A DNA stretch of 64,000 bases from Pyxicephalus adspersus (Eukaryota; Chordata; Amphibia; Anura; Pyxicephalidae): contig NC_092859.1 of NCBI RefSeq assembly GCF_032062135.1, positions 32,633,367 through 32,697,366 on the forward strand, given 5' to 3'. Within the stretch, counting starts at the first letter, position 1. Each line of letters begins with the position of its first letter. Made by a program: the position numbers and the translations under genes. Positions 26,311-56,580 of the stretch are shown here, in pieces. The notes below the pieces were generated by a model, which was given only the letters and a program-made list of their open reading frames with translations, had not been told where the DNA came from and made no database searches.

Positions 26311-29300
26311 TTTTTTCTAATTTTGGTTCTGTACATTACTACAATTAATTTTAAAGGAAACAACTCAGATGCAGTTGAACCTGTCTAAATATTTATGGAC
26401 CTACCTGTGTGTATATGCATGTGTTTTAATACCTTTTATTAGAAGGTCGTAACTTATTTCTATGTATTTTGCAAGCAAGCATGTTTCAAGTATGGCTTGT
26501 TTGGAGGTGATTCAAGGAGAAACTTCTCCTTTTTAAAGAGAATATGGCAGCACAGCTTAGGTTTGCAAAGTTGCTTGTAAATAAACCCTACAACTTCTGG
26601 AATAATGTTCTTTTAACGGGATGACACCAAAGTGAAGATGTTTGGCCATAATATTATGCACAGTATTGTAAAAAATCAAACACAGTGGCCAAGACTTGAT
26701 GATTTGAGCTTTCCAGCCACAGAACGTGTACATCTTTTACATTATTCCGTGATTGATATGGCCATGAACTCCTCTGCAGTTTTAGCCATTTTTGAGTCCT
26801 ATGTGGCCAGCTAAAATTTAGGCATATAAGTTTACTTTGTAAACTACTTTGTATCTGAATGAATTCTCATGGACATAAACCTTCTATGTAATTAGGACGG
26901 TTTGATGGAAATGGTCAGTTGTGTTTTTTTTTTTTTTTTTCCCCCTAGTAAATTGACCACTAACAGTATCCCTATTGTTTTTAGGTCTGCAGGAAGAGAT
27001 CTGGGATGTTCTTGTTGCTTTCTCTGTTAATGAATGTTTTGTATTGGAATGGCAGAAGTGGAATTGGCTTGTTTGAGCTGAGCTAGGCTCTCATTGCTTT
27101 TATGGCGTGCGTGTTCTTTTTGTTTTGTGGCAATGCCATACATGATTTTTGCTCTAATTCAATATATAAATACTTCAATGGGTAATATGCTGGCATATTG
27201 TGGCCACGCACAAGACACAAGGCATTTTTGCAGACAAGCTGATTGTCTTCTTAACATGCCATTACTGCCCGATTCACTCTTCATATATTCGGCTTCTGTG
27301 CTGTTTGCATGGCTTACATATGTGTCAGGTCATGGCAGTTGTCTGGTAATTTTGCTGAACGAAGTTATGTGAGTCGATACATATGTTCTTCTGGTACAAT
27401 ACCATCATTACATACTGTTATAGAAATATACCCATATTTTCAATTCTTTGTCTCCTCCTCAATTCTTTTACTGTAAGCTTTCTGTTATCAGCTAATAACC
27501 TACTGTTTTCTCCCACATATGGGCTCGTTTGGAAAAGTGTGTCGTGTTAAATAAACCATGAAAAGTGTTTTGTTAAATGTCTGCAAAAAAAAAAAAAAGA
27601 TTGTCAGAATTTCGGAGATGTTCTCTTCACACTCGGCGTTAACTCTAGAAGTTTAATTGGATCTCTCGTTCTTTTCTTGAACTACAAAACAATTTGTATG
27701 TATGGTAAATATGCATACTGGCAGCATAGGATAATGTATTGTATTGTCTGGAGGGTTAATAAACTGTGTGATGAGTAAAACATAAATTAAAAATTGCCAG
27801 AACCAGTTTTGTATTGGTACTATGGTAACCACTGATACAAATTTCGGGTTCAACCAGACTTCCAGAGATCATTTGAAATTCCTTCTGCTTTATGATATTT
27901 TTAGGTGTTTTGCGAAGAAGTCATGGGAATCAAGTGCTTTCCCTTTATACCCATTGGTACTGTGCCAGCTTAGTTTCAAACTAACTCCATGCATATGGCT
28001 TTGCTTTTATTCATACACCCATTCTGGGATTCATGTTATGGACATTCAGAAGTTTACATTCTTCTGTTGCAGGAATTGGATGACCTGAACATATCAGATT
28101 TGTTTCTTAAATTGCCTGTAGGCTCTGGCAGCATTACTGGCTATTTGTACTTTGATCTGTCCCTGTATGGGTTTGTCCATCTTTGTAGAAGCAGGACTTC
28201 AGTTCCCTATGAAAAGTAACCTGTCGGTTTTCTGTAACCGGACATAATTATTTTTCTTCATTTCAGACTTCAGATTCAGGCATTTAAAGGACAGGTGTCA
28301 TGTTTGCTGCATGAATATGCTTTATGGGTAGTTCAGAAATGAATGGGAACACCCAAAACACATTAATAACATGTCTCTAGTATGCCTACTTAGGTTTTTA
28401 CATTTGGGTTCACAGATAAGTCCATTTGCTGCAGCTGCTCGTAGAGGGTTCTCTCTGTTAGAATTTTCGTTTTGTAGCATTACAGCAAACCCAGTTAAAT
28501 GAAATACTTATAAAGAGACCCAAGATCGAACAAAGGAGTATTGAAAAAGCTGGCTGTTTGTGTTGGAAGTTAGATACAGGAGCTTGTACTGTCTATGTCC
28601 ACATTCATGCCTCACATTATTGGCCGTATTCTCTATTTTCTGCTTCCCAGCTGGCCACATATATTCCCTTTATTGACAGCAATGAATAGTATTTCCTTCC
28701 TTTAATATTCCAGCCTTGATCTCGTTTTTCTGTAGGAAGAGTTTAGGGAGTTTTCTTCTGGTTGATGCAACCGGTGTTTGTTGTGAGATTTCTCAATAAC
28801 GTTGGTTGTTTCATATCATTGATTTTCATAAGTTCTTTGTGTACAGCTTATAATTAGGTGATCATGATGTTCTAGCGAGACTTTGCTGACTTTCTGCCTT
28901 CTCTATAAAAGGAAAATCCAACTTGCCAATTGTTTTGCCATTCCAAATACACATTGTATAGTATTGACATAACATGTTCATATTATACAAATGTTCTATT
29001 GGTTACATGACTGTTTTAAATCATTCCATGTCCAGTGGTTTATTTTCTTATCCTTTGCTAACAAATGTTTTTGTACTTATAATTTCCTGTTCGTCAAACA
29101 TTTCAATTGTATAGATATATAAATATTCTGCAGGAGGATTTATCTTGATTCCTTAGAGCCCAGGAGTGGTCTTTTTACCAGGAATTGGCCAGTTGCATTG
29201 CTACATTCAAGAAAAATTCCCATTGATCTTCCAGCGTTGTGCAAACGGACCAGAAGCGCCAAAAACCTGCAACAGTGGCATCCACAACAACTCAGGTATA

Positions 29301-31949
29301 CAACCGGAAGGAACAGTAAAGCACAACCACCATGAGCGCCAGGGGTGGATCCATAAAGCCCAGGCTCAGAGGAAGGGAGTTGAATGATGCTGGCTGTTAT
29401 TACATTAGGAAGATTGTCTTTTAATGTCTGAAATCTGATTGCAATGCACTTATTGCTCTTCGTTCTGTTCAAGACATTTTAATTATTTTAAAAATACAAA
29501 TAAAAATTGTGAAGCGTTAAAAATACCTGTAATTCCCCTGAAGAAGAAAAAAAAACTTGCCTTTTCACCACCGTTAGAAAATGATGTGTTTACACCTAAA
29601 TTTGTTAATGAATTGTTGCATAAATCACTGACTGCCAATCTATGGCTTCTGTAGTGTGTGAATAAACCCTAACACTGCACACCATAGACCAGAGGTGACA
29701 CGTGTGATACGGAAGGGGGGTTCCATTTACACTCTGTTCCCTTGAACCGTCCACATTCCAGACTCACAGCACAGTCTGTGTCTCTCTCAGCACTCTGTTT
29801 GTTTTAATTCCTAATTGCATTCCGGCATGATTGGGTGACTCATTGAAGCTTGCAGTTGGCATTTTCAGATCTGGTTTATTTTTAAACTTTGCTGTGTGAC
29901 CAGAAAATGTCGTCTTCCCTACCGTGGTTGCTATGGCTGCTTGATGGTGACCTGGGGCGTTCCAGCCGTGTGTTTTTGGAAGAGAAGAAAACAGTCTGGG
30001 AAACGGTGCTGCGTTACCTGGATGAGTCTCCTTCACAGACGAAGGTCGCTTTGCTGAAATTTCCATACGATGTGTCAAATCTCGTTGTACAGTGGAAACC
30101 ATTGTGTAAGGCCAACCGTTACTCATGTCTTTCTCTGTAAATCACAATGAAGCATATTATTTGTCATGCAGACATAACTGGTCTTGTTCTGGATCCTTTC
30201 TTAACCCTTTTATCCCAATTAAAATATTTTTTAGGCCTCTGGAACCCATTAACACCAATTAATTGGGACTCTGTTGCAAGAAAACCCTTCAGTGGTGATC
30301 AGAATGCCACCCAGACAACTAATGCAATTATTAGTGTCTGCCAGGGAACTAGGTAAGGGGCATCAAATTGAAGGTTAAGGAAACCCTGGCAACCTCTGGA
30401 GAAACCGTGGTTGAGAATGACTGCCCTACTGCATGACCTAAGTGAATGCTTGAAGAATTTATTCATCCAAAACTCTTTGGATGAAATAATTCATCCACAG
30501 CATAATTTCACTATCAACTGATATTCATGGTGTAAAACGTTATCACCAGAATACCATGTCCATTGTATTCCACAAAACTGCTGCAGCAAAATCTTTCCAT
30601 AGAAATCTGAAAAGAGATGGGGATAATCAGCTGAACAAAGTTTAGCCTTTAACTGCTCATCCATAACTGTAAGTGGAGTGGACTAAAACAGCAGGATTCA
30701 CTAGTAAAATATCTTTGTCCTGATGTTTTTTTAAATCTATAGATCTTTCATGATAAATGTGGCTTAAAACATGAATGTCAAGATTGCACCATTTTTCTTT
30801 TAGGCACTGGTTCTGGTATCTCATCATTTATGTGATGATATTAGAACATTGACTGTGTTCTCTGAGCAGCTGCACCACTGAAAGGCTTAAAGTGTTAAAT
30901 CCCCGATCAGGTGACTAAAGCCCTCTCAGCGGTTGATCGGGAGTCAATAGGATTTAATTAGAAGGGAAGCTGCCTGAATCAAGAGGGGAGCGGAGTATTT
31001 CTGCAGGCCGTGGGCAGATGTATGGAGCCTAGCGATCGCCATTACCAGGGCTCTGTAGAAATTCACACTTGTTTCTCATCTGTTCAGTAGAACACTTCCT
31101 TATGTTAACAATTTAAATAACTCCAGGCTGATTAGGAATTAGCATATTGTTCCAAAACCAAGAGTTCAGATAGTCAGTCATAATTAGATAGCGCTTATCT
31201 TGTAAGGAACATCTGACAAAAAAAAAGCACCGTTATAATAATTTGTAACAAGAATACTGCTGAGCTGGTCAGAGCAAATCTATCCAGCTCAGAGCAATCA
31301 ATTGAAGGCACAGATTGTCCGCTCAATCAGCCATGATTGGGATTCATCATGCAATGTACAATCTGGGATCCAATGAAGTGTGGGCTCCCACTGCAGTATG
31401 AATGACATCTAATAGGCATCCTATTTGTTAGGATTATGTGCAAAATTCCCTTTCAGCCATGACATAATTTCTCATTATGATATAAAGTTGTTGTTGAATA
31501 CAGAACCTAGGAACACTCAATGAAATCCTCACGTCACATTGATCAGCAGGTGCAGAGGGACAGGCGGCAAAAAGCTGCATGCAAATCCCAACATTTTTTT
31601 GGGGAGTCCAGATGTATTTTATTGTTCCAGCCTGCAGAAAGTTTTTCATACACCATCTACTGAGTCATGGAAACACACCCTCATTTAGCTAATTTTACAA
31701 AAGGCAATTTTTAATAATATATTGTTACATCATAGCCTTGCTTTTATTCACCCAGGTTCATGACCGGTTCACATTATTAGCCTTCCGCTGGTCCTTGCTA
31801 GCGTTGATGAATGTTGGAGCTCTCATGGCGACCCAGTTGTTTTCAGAGGCACGGTGTTCTCTCCTACCACTTCCATTGTGTGTTCAGGTTATATGTGAGC
31901 ACAGTGACCTGAATTTGTTCCGTACAGCACAAATTTTGCTTTCTGACGG

Positions 31950-31976
<27 letters not shown>
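31950..31976. repeat. Poly-T tract
   Basis: A run of 27 T bases on the + strand. It may be the reverse-oriented A-tail of a retroposed sequence, but I cannot identify an element attached to it. Confidence 0.9.
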
Positions 31977-31980
<4 letters not shown>

Positions 31981-33340
31981 TTCAGACCTGGTTAGAAAAA
32001 GAAAGTGTTCCAAGTGAGCAGATCTTTTATGTTGCTGCAGGTTTTCTAGTGTCGGTTTCACATATTGGTGAATATCCGTGCCTTAACTTGCATGGTCTTT
32101 TCAGCTACTTATAACCAAGATGTAAATAAATCTTATCTGGATGACATTGGAGGCCTGTGTTCGTCAGCTTTTGTTTGTGTCATAACTGTCAATAGGAATG
32201 CAAAAGCAGCTGGGTGCAGGTCAGAAGGAGGTCAACGGTCACTGGGCTCTGACTACTCTCAAAAATTTCTGACTGACGCTATTTGTAAATGAAATATCTC
32301 TGAAACCAAGCTACATTTGCCTTAACTAGAAGTGTCTGAACAAGGACCTTCACGGTATGATTAATATCCCCCTTTCTAAAGTAAAAACTCACCTTTTGGT
32401 TTGGAGTGTTTAATATACTATGGTTAATATTAAAATATTGGCAGATTTCAAGATATTTCTTTTTTACCCTTAACATAATTATTACTAGTCTCCCAAAGCT
32501 GGCCCTTTAAAACTCTCTGTAAGGGTTTCTAGGGGGGTTTGTATGTTGGACTACACTGGATGGTACCATGATTTAAGACTGGAAGATAACAAATCCTTTT
32601 GCCAGCATTTTGGTGGAACTTGCTTAGAGTTGTGGTCACTTTAAGCCTTTTAAATGTACATGTAGTGCCAGAATTTATTATATTCCAGTTGTAGGAGATC
32701 AAAGTCTGTGTATCTTCTTCATTTCCATTTGTTGTTTTTAAACCACATTGTTGATAGTGATCATTGCTTGATGTAGCACTGTAATTGATTTGCATTTGGT
32801 TTTCCAGCTTGCTTTGAAGCCTAGAATAGAAAGTTCCAGCTGGTAAAATACCTTGTGATAGCTCAATTCATGTCTGCCCACCATTATTCTATTTCATGTG
32901 TTGTCCTCATTTCATTGAGATTTCAGGGGTTTCCTAATTTGTACCCAAGTTTCCGGTTAGAATGATTGCTGCTTTCTATCAGAAGGTTTCCATAGTTTTA
33001 ATTTAGAGACTCCTTCACTAAGATTTTATATTATAAGCTTTACCGTTTTAATATCATTTTAAAATATTTTCAATCTGCAGATTTTGTCATAGTACTTTTT
33101 TTTTTTATTCTGTTCAGGCACTTCTATTATAGGGTATATAATGCCAGTGGGCACCTTGATCTCGGATGAAATCCTTTACTAGAAGTGAAGAGCTTTGCAA
33201 ATTCTTTAACTTGGATGTCTTCAACATTTTAAATCCTTTTTACATTGGCTGGTAGACTGCTCATAGTAATGACTAAAGTTTTATTTGGGTAGCACAATAA
33301 AAGAATAAAGCTGTTGTTTGTTTTTTTTTTTGTCCCATTT

Positions 33341-33357
33341 GGGGGGGGGGGGGGGGG
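33341..33357. repeat. Poly-G tract
   Basis: Seventeen consecutive G bases, shortly after a T run at 33320-33331. Length here may be unreliable in the assembly. Confidence 0.9.
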
Positions 33358-34559
33358 TTAGCTTCCTGTCCGGTAAAATATATTTCCCTATTGGAAGACT
33401 TTCTTTCTGTCATTCTGTTCCAGTCCAACTTCACTTTTATTTCATCTAACATCCCCAACACATAGGGTAAATCTGTTCAGTGAATCACAGATGACAATAA
33501 AACTTGACTACTGTATGCAAAAAGAGACAACATTTGTAGCTTTCAAATATCCATTAAATTCTTACTGGCCATAACGCTGCATTTTAAAGCCTAATTTGTT
33601 GTGGTCTGAATTGGGATACTTGTACTGAGAAAATATAGACAACAAAGTCTTCTCTGATTAAAGCAGAACTACATTCTGTTTGCAGTCACCTGTCCCCATA
33701 CCATCATGCATTCTGCCATCGTCTTCCTTCTCTTTTTGTTTCAAACTTTGGCCTTCTTGGTTGGCCAGGCTGGAATAATATAACTTCCAGACATGAGTTC
33801 ATTCGGTCCTGACAACCGAAGAGGAAGCTGGGTTTTGATAGTTGAAGCGAGCGATCAGGCCAGTGAGCATATATTATTGCAGAATGGATATGCCCTGTTC
33901 CTTTCTGCAATAAGGCTTTGCCTATTCTCAATTTTTGAAGTGGAACTCTAGTTTTTCTTTAAGCTAAAATCATGCTGGTAGGTATATTGACTTCCCCTCT
34001 AAAATTGTCTTAGCATACATGAGATTGTGGGGGATATGTATAGATTATAGACATGATTATGGGAGGTCTATAAAACACTTCATAAAGCTGTATGTTGGTC
34101 CTATATAAATACTTGGTGATAATTGAAGCTAATAGCTTCCCTGTTTTTGGCTTTAAATACTTTGATTTTCCTACTTGTTGCATAAATCTGATTAATCATC
34201 TGATCTCATAAAACTGATCTCTAGATCTCCTGATGAAATGGATTTAAATACCGTGAAACGCGTAGAGAATACCATAATTTAGAGATTGTTTTGATAGCTT
34301 GCAACAATTAACACTCAAGATGGTGATCTGTTTTTATTGGCGTTTAATATTGTTAAAAAAAAAAAAAACTATTTTTATAGTTTGATTTTTTTTTTGGTTT
34401 AGGTACAGTTTTTCTTATGTTTGTTGCTTTTGAGATGTGGCACTTTGTTTCTGCACCAATTAAGAAGATCTTTCTGTTTCATCAAACAAGATCTTTCTGT
34501 TTCATGAAACTGATGAAGACAGAACTTCTGATTCGCACTTGGATTTGTTCTGGATCTAA

Positions 34560-34880
34560 AGCCACATACACATGTGCAATTCTTGTCGTTGGAAAGGATC
34601 TTTCACGATCCTTTCCAACGATAAGAACCGCAAGATGCATGAACGAGTGCTGTACATATAGCACCGTTCTGCTCTATGGAGAGGGAGAGTGACGGAGCGG
34701 CACCCTGCTGCACGCTCTCCCCCTTCCCTTGCATTAGGATCGCTCGTCCATCGTTCGTGGATCCGCCAGGACAGATCCACGGACGATGAACAACGTGGCC
34801 TGTACACACGCCAGATTCTCGCCCGATATCCGGCCGATGCCGATTATCGGGCGAGAAAAATTTGACGTGTGTACGTAGCT
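34560..34880. mobile_element. PIF/Harbinger-type MITE, copy 2
   Basis: The 321-bp element is bounded by TAA on both sides (34557-34559 and 34881-34883), again a TWA target duplication. Its right end (ACGTGTGTACGTAGCT) matches copy 1, and its left end (AGCCACATACACATGT) is more mutated. The hairpin around GTCGTTGGAAAGGATC and the block GGAGCGGCACCCTGCTG are shared with copy 1. The differing duplications (TTA and TAA) show two independent insertions of one family. Confidence 0.8.
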
Positions 34881-35630
34881 TAACACAGTGTTCTGAAACA
34901 ACTAGATAAGCTTGATAGTCGGACGACTTAACATTTTTCCCAATATTTTATGTTTTCACTCGGCATGGGCTTTAGATTTGTCTAATGCTTTCTAAATTGG
35001 ACTGACTGGCTCTTTAATTCCTAATACATTTGCTTCCAGTCATGAATGTCCATGTTGATAAATGTTTACTGTCATCCAGCTCCTGTGTTGTCAGCAAAAC
35101 ATTCATCATAATGTCACATTGTGCCACTGGCAGGTGCCTGCTGACCGAATGCAGCATTCATTTTTGGGGTAGTTGCCCTGTGCCACTTCCCGGTTCACCC
35201 CTGCAGCCTTGTCCTTTCTAAAGTGTTTAGTAGGAGTCAGAATGTTCAACCAAACTGCTCACTATATTGTAAAGCTTTTCTAAAACCTAAAATGAAACAA
35301 CAATTTTTTAAAGTTGTAAATGTCTTCTATAGATTTGTATTTATTTTATGGTAAGAAATATTTTTGGATATTACATAAATGTTTCCATTGTCAACTTAAT
35401 ACAGTCACAAGACTTGGTCACGGGAATAAATGTATCATTTAAGAAAACTCTTACAACAGTCTTTTTATGCAGCGTTGGCTTTTAATATTTTGGTGTAAAC
35501 TGAAATAAACTAGTCAGTTTGTTTTATGTATTTATTAAACATTTATGTTTTTTCAGGCATTGACTGTCTAGTAGAGAAGACATAAGACAATTTTGGCCTT
35601 ACTCACTTTTGCACTCCCTCTTTGGACATC

Positions 35631-53634
<18,004 letters not shown>

Positions 53635-54870
53635 CATTTGAGCTCCTTCCTCTCCCCGCCTCTAGTGTGCACCTAGTTCTCGTAATAACCTGTAATCTGT
53701 TCACTGGGAGTTCAATGCAACATAACCTGTATATATTACTATATAGGGAAGATATGGTTCACTCTAGGAATGACTTAACTTACATTCAATAGAACTGGGA
53801 ATCTTGATGTCTTGATTTTAACTTTTTATTTTTTCTCCCTTCTTTTCTCTCCTATTTTTCAAAGCCAAGGCGCTGTTACTTTACCAGTATCGGTCTTTTG
53901 TTTTGAAAAGGGCCCATTGCATTTAAGTGCAAAATCAGCACACGGAGAAAGCAACAGTCTTGCTTGTTTCATGCTGTATTTTTTTTTTTCTTTTATCATT
54001 TTAACTTTATTTTTTATTGGTCGCTGTTGTGGACAGTGCCTTGCATTGATCCTGCTCTTTTTTTAAACCATTAATAGGTCATCCAGTTAAATTTCAGGTG
54101 ACTTTCCTGTTGGTCTGAAGCCAAAAGTATTATATAATATACAATTCCTAAGACTAACCGAGGAATATTTAATCTAAGCTTCTAATGCTGGGAAAGGGCT
54201 TTTGGTGTATTTTTTTTTTCCACCTTCCGTAGACTTTATGCAGAGAAATTAATTAAAAACATTAGAGCTGTTCTAGTTTTACAATGTTAACTTTAAAAAA
54301 AAAAAAAGAAAAAGGCTACATATGTGTCAAGACTTTCTTCATGTCGTCATCTACTGTACAAGTACCCAAACGCTGTGTTTAGAGTAATGTGCGTTTGTGT
54401 GTCTATGGATAAACAAAATATAAATATTTATGCCTCTATATCTCGTTATATCGACCATTTATTTTGACTATTTCCGAAAAAGAATCCTTTAAAAGCGCAT
54501 GTTGTCTCGTGAATTTCATGACAGACTATGCCTGGAGACTGTTATCGATCCTAGATCTTTGATCCTTCCTAGTTTTTTGCTATACCATAGTCTTAAATAT
54601 TCTGTGATTCTGAAATTTTTTTTTAGTAATAAACGACAAAAAAAAAAAGTGTTGTGACATGTAATTTTGGAAATTTGGTGAGATGTACTAAATAAGCTTT
54701 TGTTTTGAGGGTTTCGTGTGGATTTCCTGTAGCTAAACACTGTATAGTCTTCCACAGCGCCTAAATGGAAAGCATTCAGGAAGGCTGGTCTTGTAATCCA
54801 GATTTTTTTCCTTTCCTGATGTGATAGAGAAATTCACCCAATGAAATAAAGTATGTTGCTGATTAAGAGC
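53635..54870 (+). other. PACSIN2: PACSIN2 3' untranslated region
   Basis: T-rich non-coding sequence after the stop. AATAAA signals occur at 54628-54633 (inside a T/A-rich stretch) and 54845-54850; the latter is followed by a GT-rich segment and is my preferred main poly(A) site. A further AATAAA at 55170-55175 could give a longer form. The exact cleavage point is not determined. Confidence 0.65.
54845..54850 (+). terminator. PACSIN2: Polyadenylation signal AATAAA, preferred
   Basis: A canonical hexamer 1.2 kb after the stop codon, with TG-rich sequence downstream. An alternative hexamer is 217 bases upstream at 54628. Confidence 0.55.
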
Positions 54871-56518
54871 CAAGTTTGCTGTAATTCAGTGGGTTCTTGG
54901 TGATCAGACCAGATCCTTGGTCTCTGTCTTAAAGCCCAACAAAACTTATAGTTTAAAGGTCTGTGTGGACAAGTTGGATGGTGGTATTCAGAGTTCATTT
55001 ACAGAACCCATCTGTTACAAACAAGAGCCATTCTACACAGTCCTTAAATCAGCTAAATATCTTCTGGAAAATTTTTAGGCGATTTGAAACAGACCTGCAT
55101 TTGAGCATTAAATTGTGTGGGCTTACTGCCTAAAATTCCAGTTAACCCAAAATTGACCTTTCATTTTTTAATAAAGACTTGTGTTCTAAATCTGCAAGGT
55201 GTTTTAATATATATTTAGAAGTTCTAGTAGCAAGATCTACTTGCTTGACTTCCCACCTCAATTTCATGGTGCGTAACTCCTTCCACTGCAGCAAGAATAG
55301 TCTCAGTCCTCCCAAAGAATAGGAGTTGCCTTCACTCTGCCTAAAAAAAACAAAAAACTGATTCTCATTCCATTGACTGCATCCTCCAACTTCTAACAGG
55401 TAGACGAAGGTCTTCATTAAATACCTACAATGGGTGGGCCATGCTGGGAGCTCTGACCCAAATACCTGCTAGGTTTCCAGTAAGGTATGAACTCCTTGGT
55501 TAATTCTTGGCTTTCAGTAGACCTGACCATTTGAATCCTAATCTTGAAGCAAGGTGCTTTTATTGGGCAACAGAGCAAATGTGATCTAAATGAAAAGACT
55601 CTAAGATCCCACACATGCAGCAAGAGAGCAGTCTCCTGGTTCTTATGATGTAATATTGTCTGTAGCATAATGTTTCTAATTGCATTCAATGGAAAAGCTG
55701 TTGTTGAGGAAAGTCTTTACTGCATACTATAGCACAAATAACTGTACACGGAGCTGATTGTGGTATATTGGGTATGTTGTGCCACACAAGGAACATTTTG
55801 GCTGTAATCTTATTAAAGGAATACAAATATATTTTATTCAAACACTCAAAGTGTATGTCTGTCTTTATTTTTCATTGTGCATCTTTGTTTATATTATTAT
55901 GTGAGTGAAGATAAACTGATCAGCCAAGACATTAAAACGCCTACCTAATGTTATGTAGGGACCCCCCTTCCCCCAACATAAAGCCATGGACTCCACAAGG
56001 CCTTCCTGTGTTATCTGGCATAAAGACTTTGGCAGCAGTATTCTTCCACATTCTTTTCATAGTGCATACTGCCATCCATTTCCCAGGGGAATAATGAACA
56101 CACATCCAGACATGCACAATTTAAAGTAAAATTAACAGTTATTCATTTTACTATGGTCCAGTTCTGATTCATGTGCTCATTGTAGGCTTTTTATGCTGTG
56201 GTCAGAAATGAGCATCTGTACCCTGATGCTACATAAAGCACCGCACTGTGTGTTTTAAAACTGAAGCACAGCTCTGTTTCCAGCCTCCTGGCCCATCTTT
56301 TAATCAGCCATCAGGGGCTTTTAGTCAGGTGCAACTCCTAGGGCTCTATTTATAAAAGAGGGAATCAGACATTCTCTTATGGGAATCTTCCAGGTCCATA
56401 TGTTTCTATTGCAGTAATCGTTTGAGGGAATGTCAGATTCCCGGTTTCTTAAATAGGGCCCCTAAAGTGGAATGTTGGCCAGGGTGTCAACCCACTTTCT
56501 TCCTGATCAGATTCCCAG

Positions 56519-56580
<62 letters not shown>

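Larger units (their letters stand above)
267..35556 (+). other. PACSIN2: Presumed PACSIN2 intron 1 (about 35 kb)
   Basis: This stretch is AT-rich, with no open frame that resembles a conserved protein and no exon-like island with good coding content on either strand. It ends in an acceptor (TTTTTTCAG|G) at 35556/35557. Its contents are itemised separately: a TA-rich decayed tandem repeat, Harbinger-like and hAT-like MITEs, SINE fragments, homopolymers and a TA/CATA microsatellite. The rest (about 1.2-9.1, 13.3-20.4, 24.8-34.5 kb) looks like plain non-coding sequence to me. Small non-coding exons or enhancers could lie here unseen. Calling the whole stretch one intron depends on the promoter at 1-266 belonging to PACSIN2. 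Confidence 0.5.

Noticed and set aside
29889..30140. 83-codon + strand frame beginning MLCDQKMSSSLPWLLWLL
   Set aside because: Looks briefly like a signal peptide, but no continuation, splice site or known family, and a minus-strand frame of equal length overlaps it.
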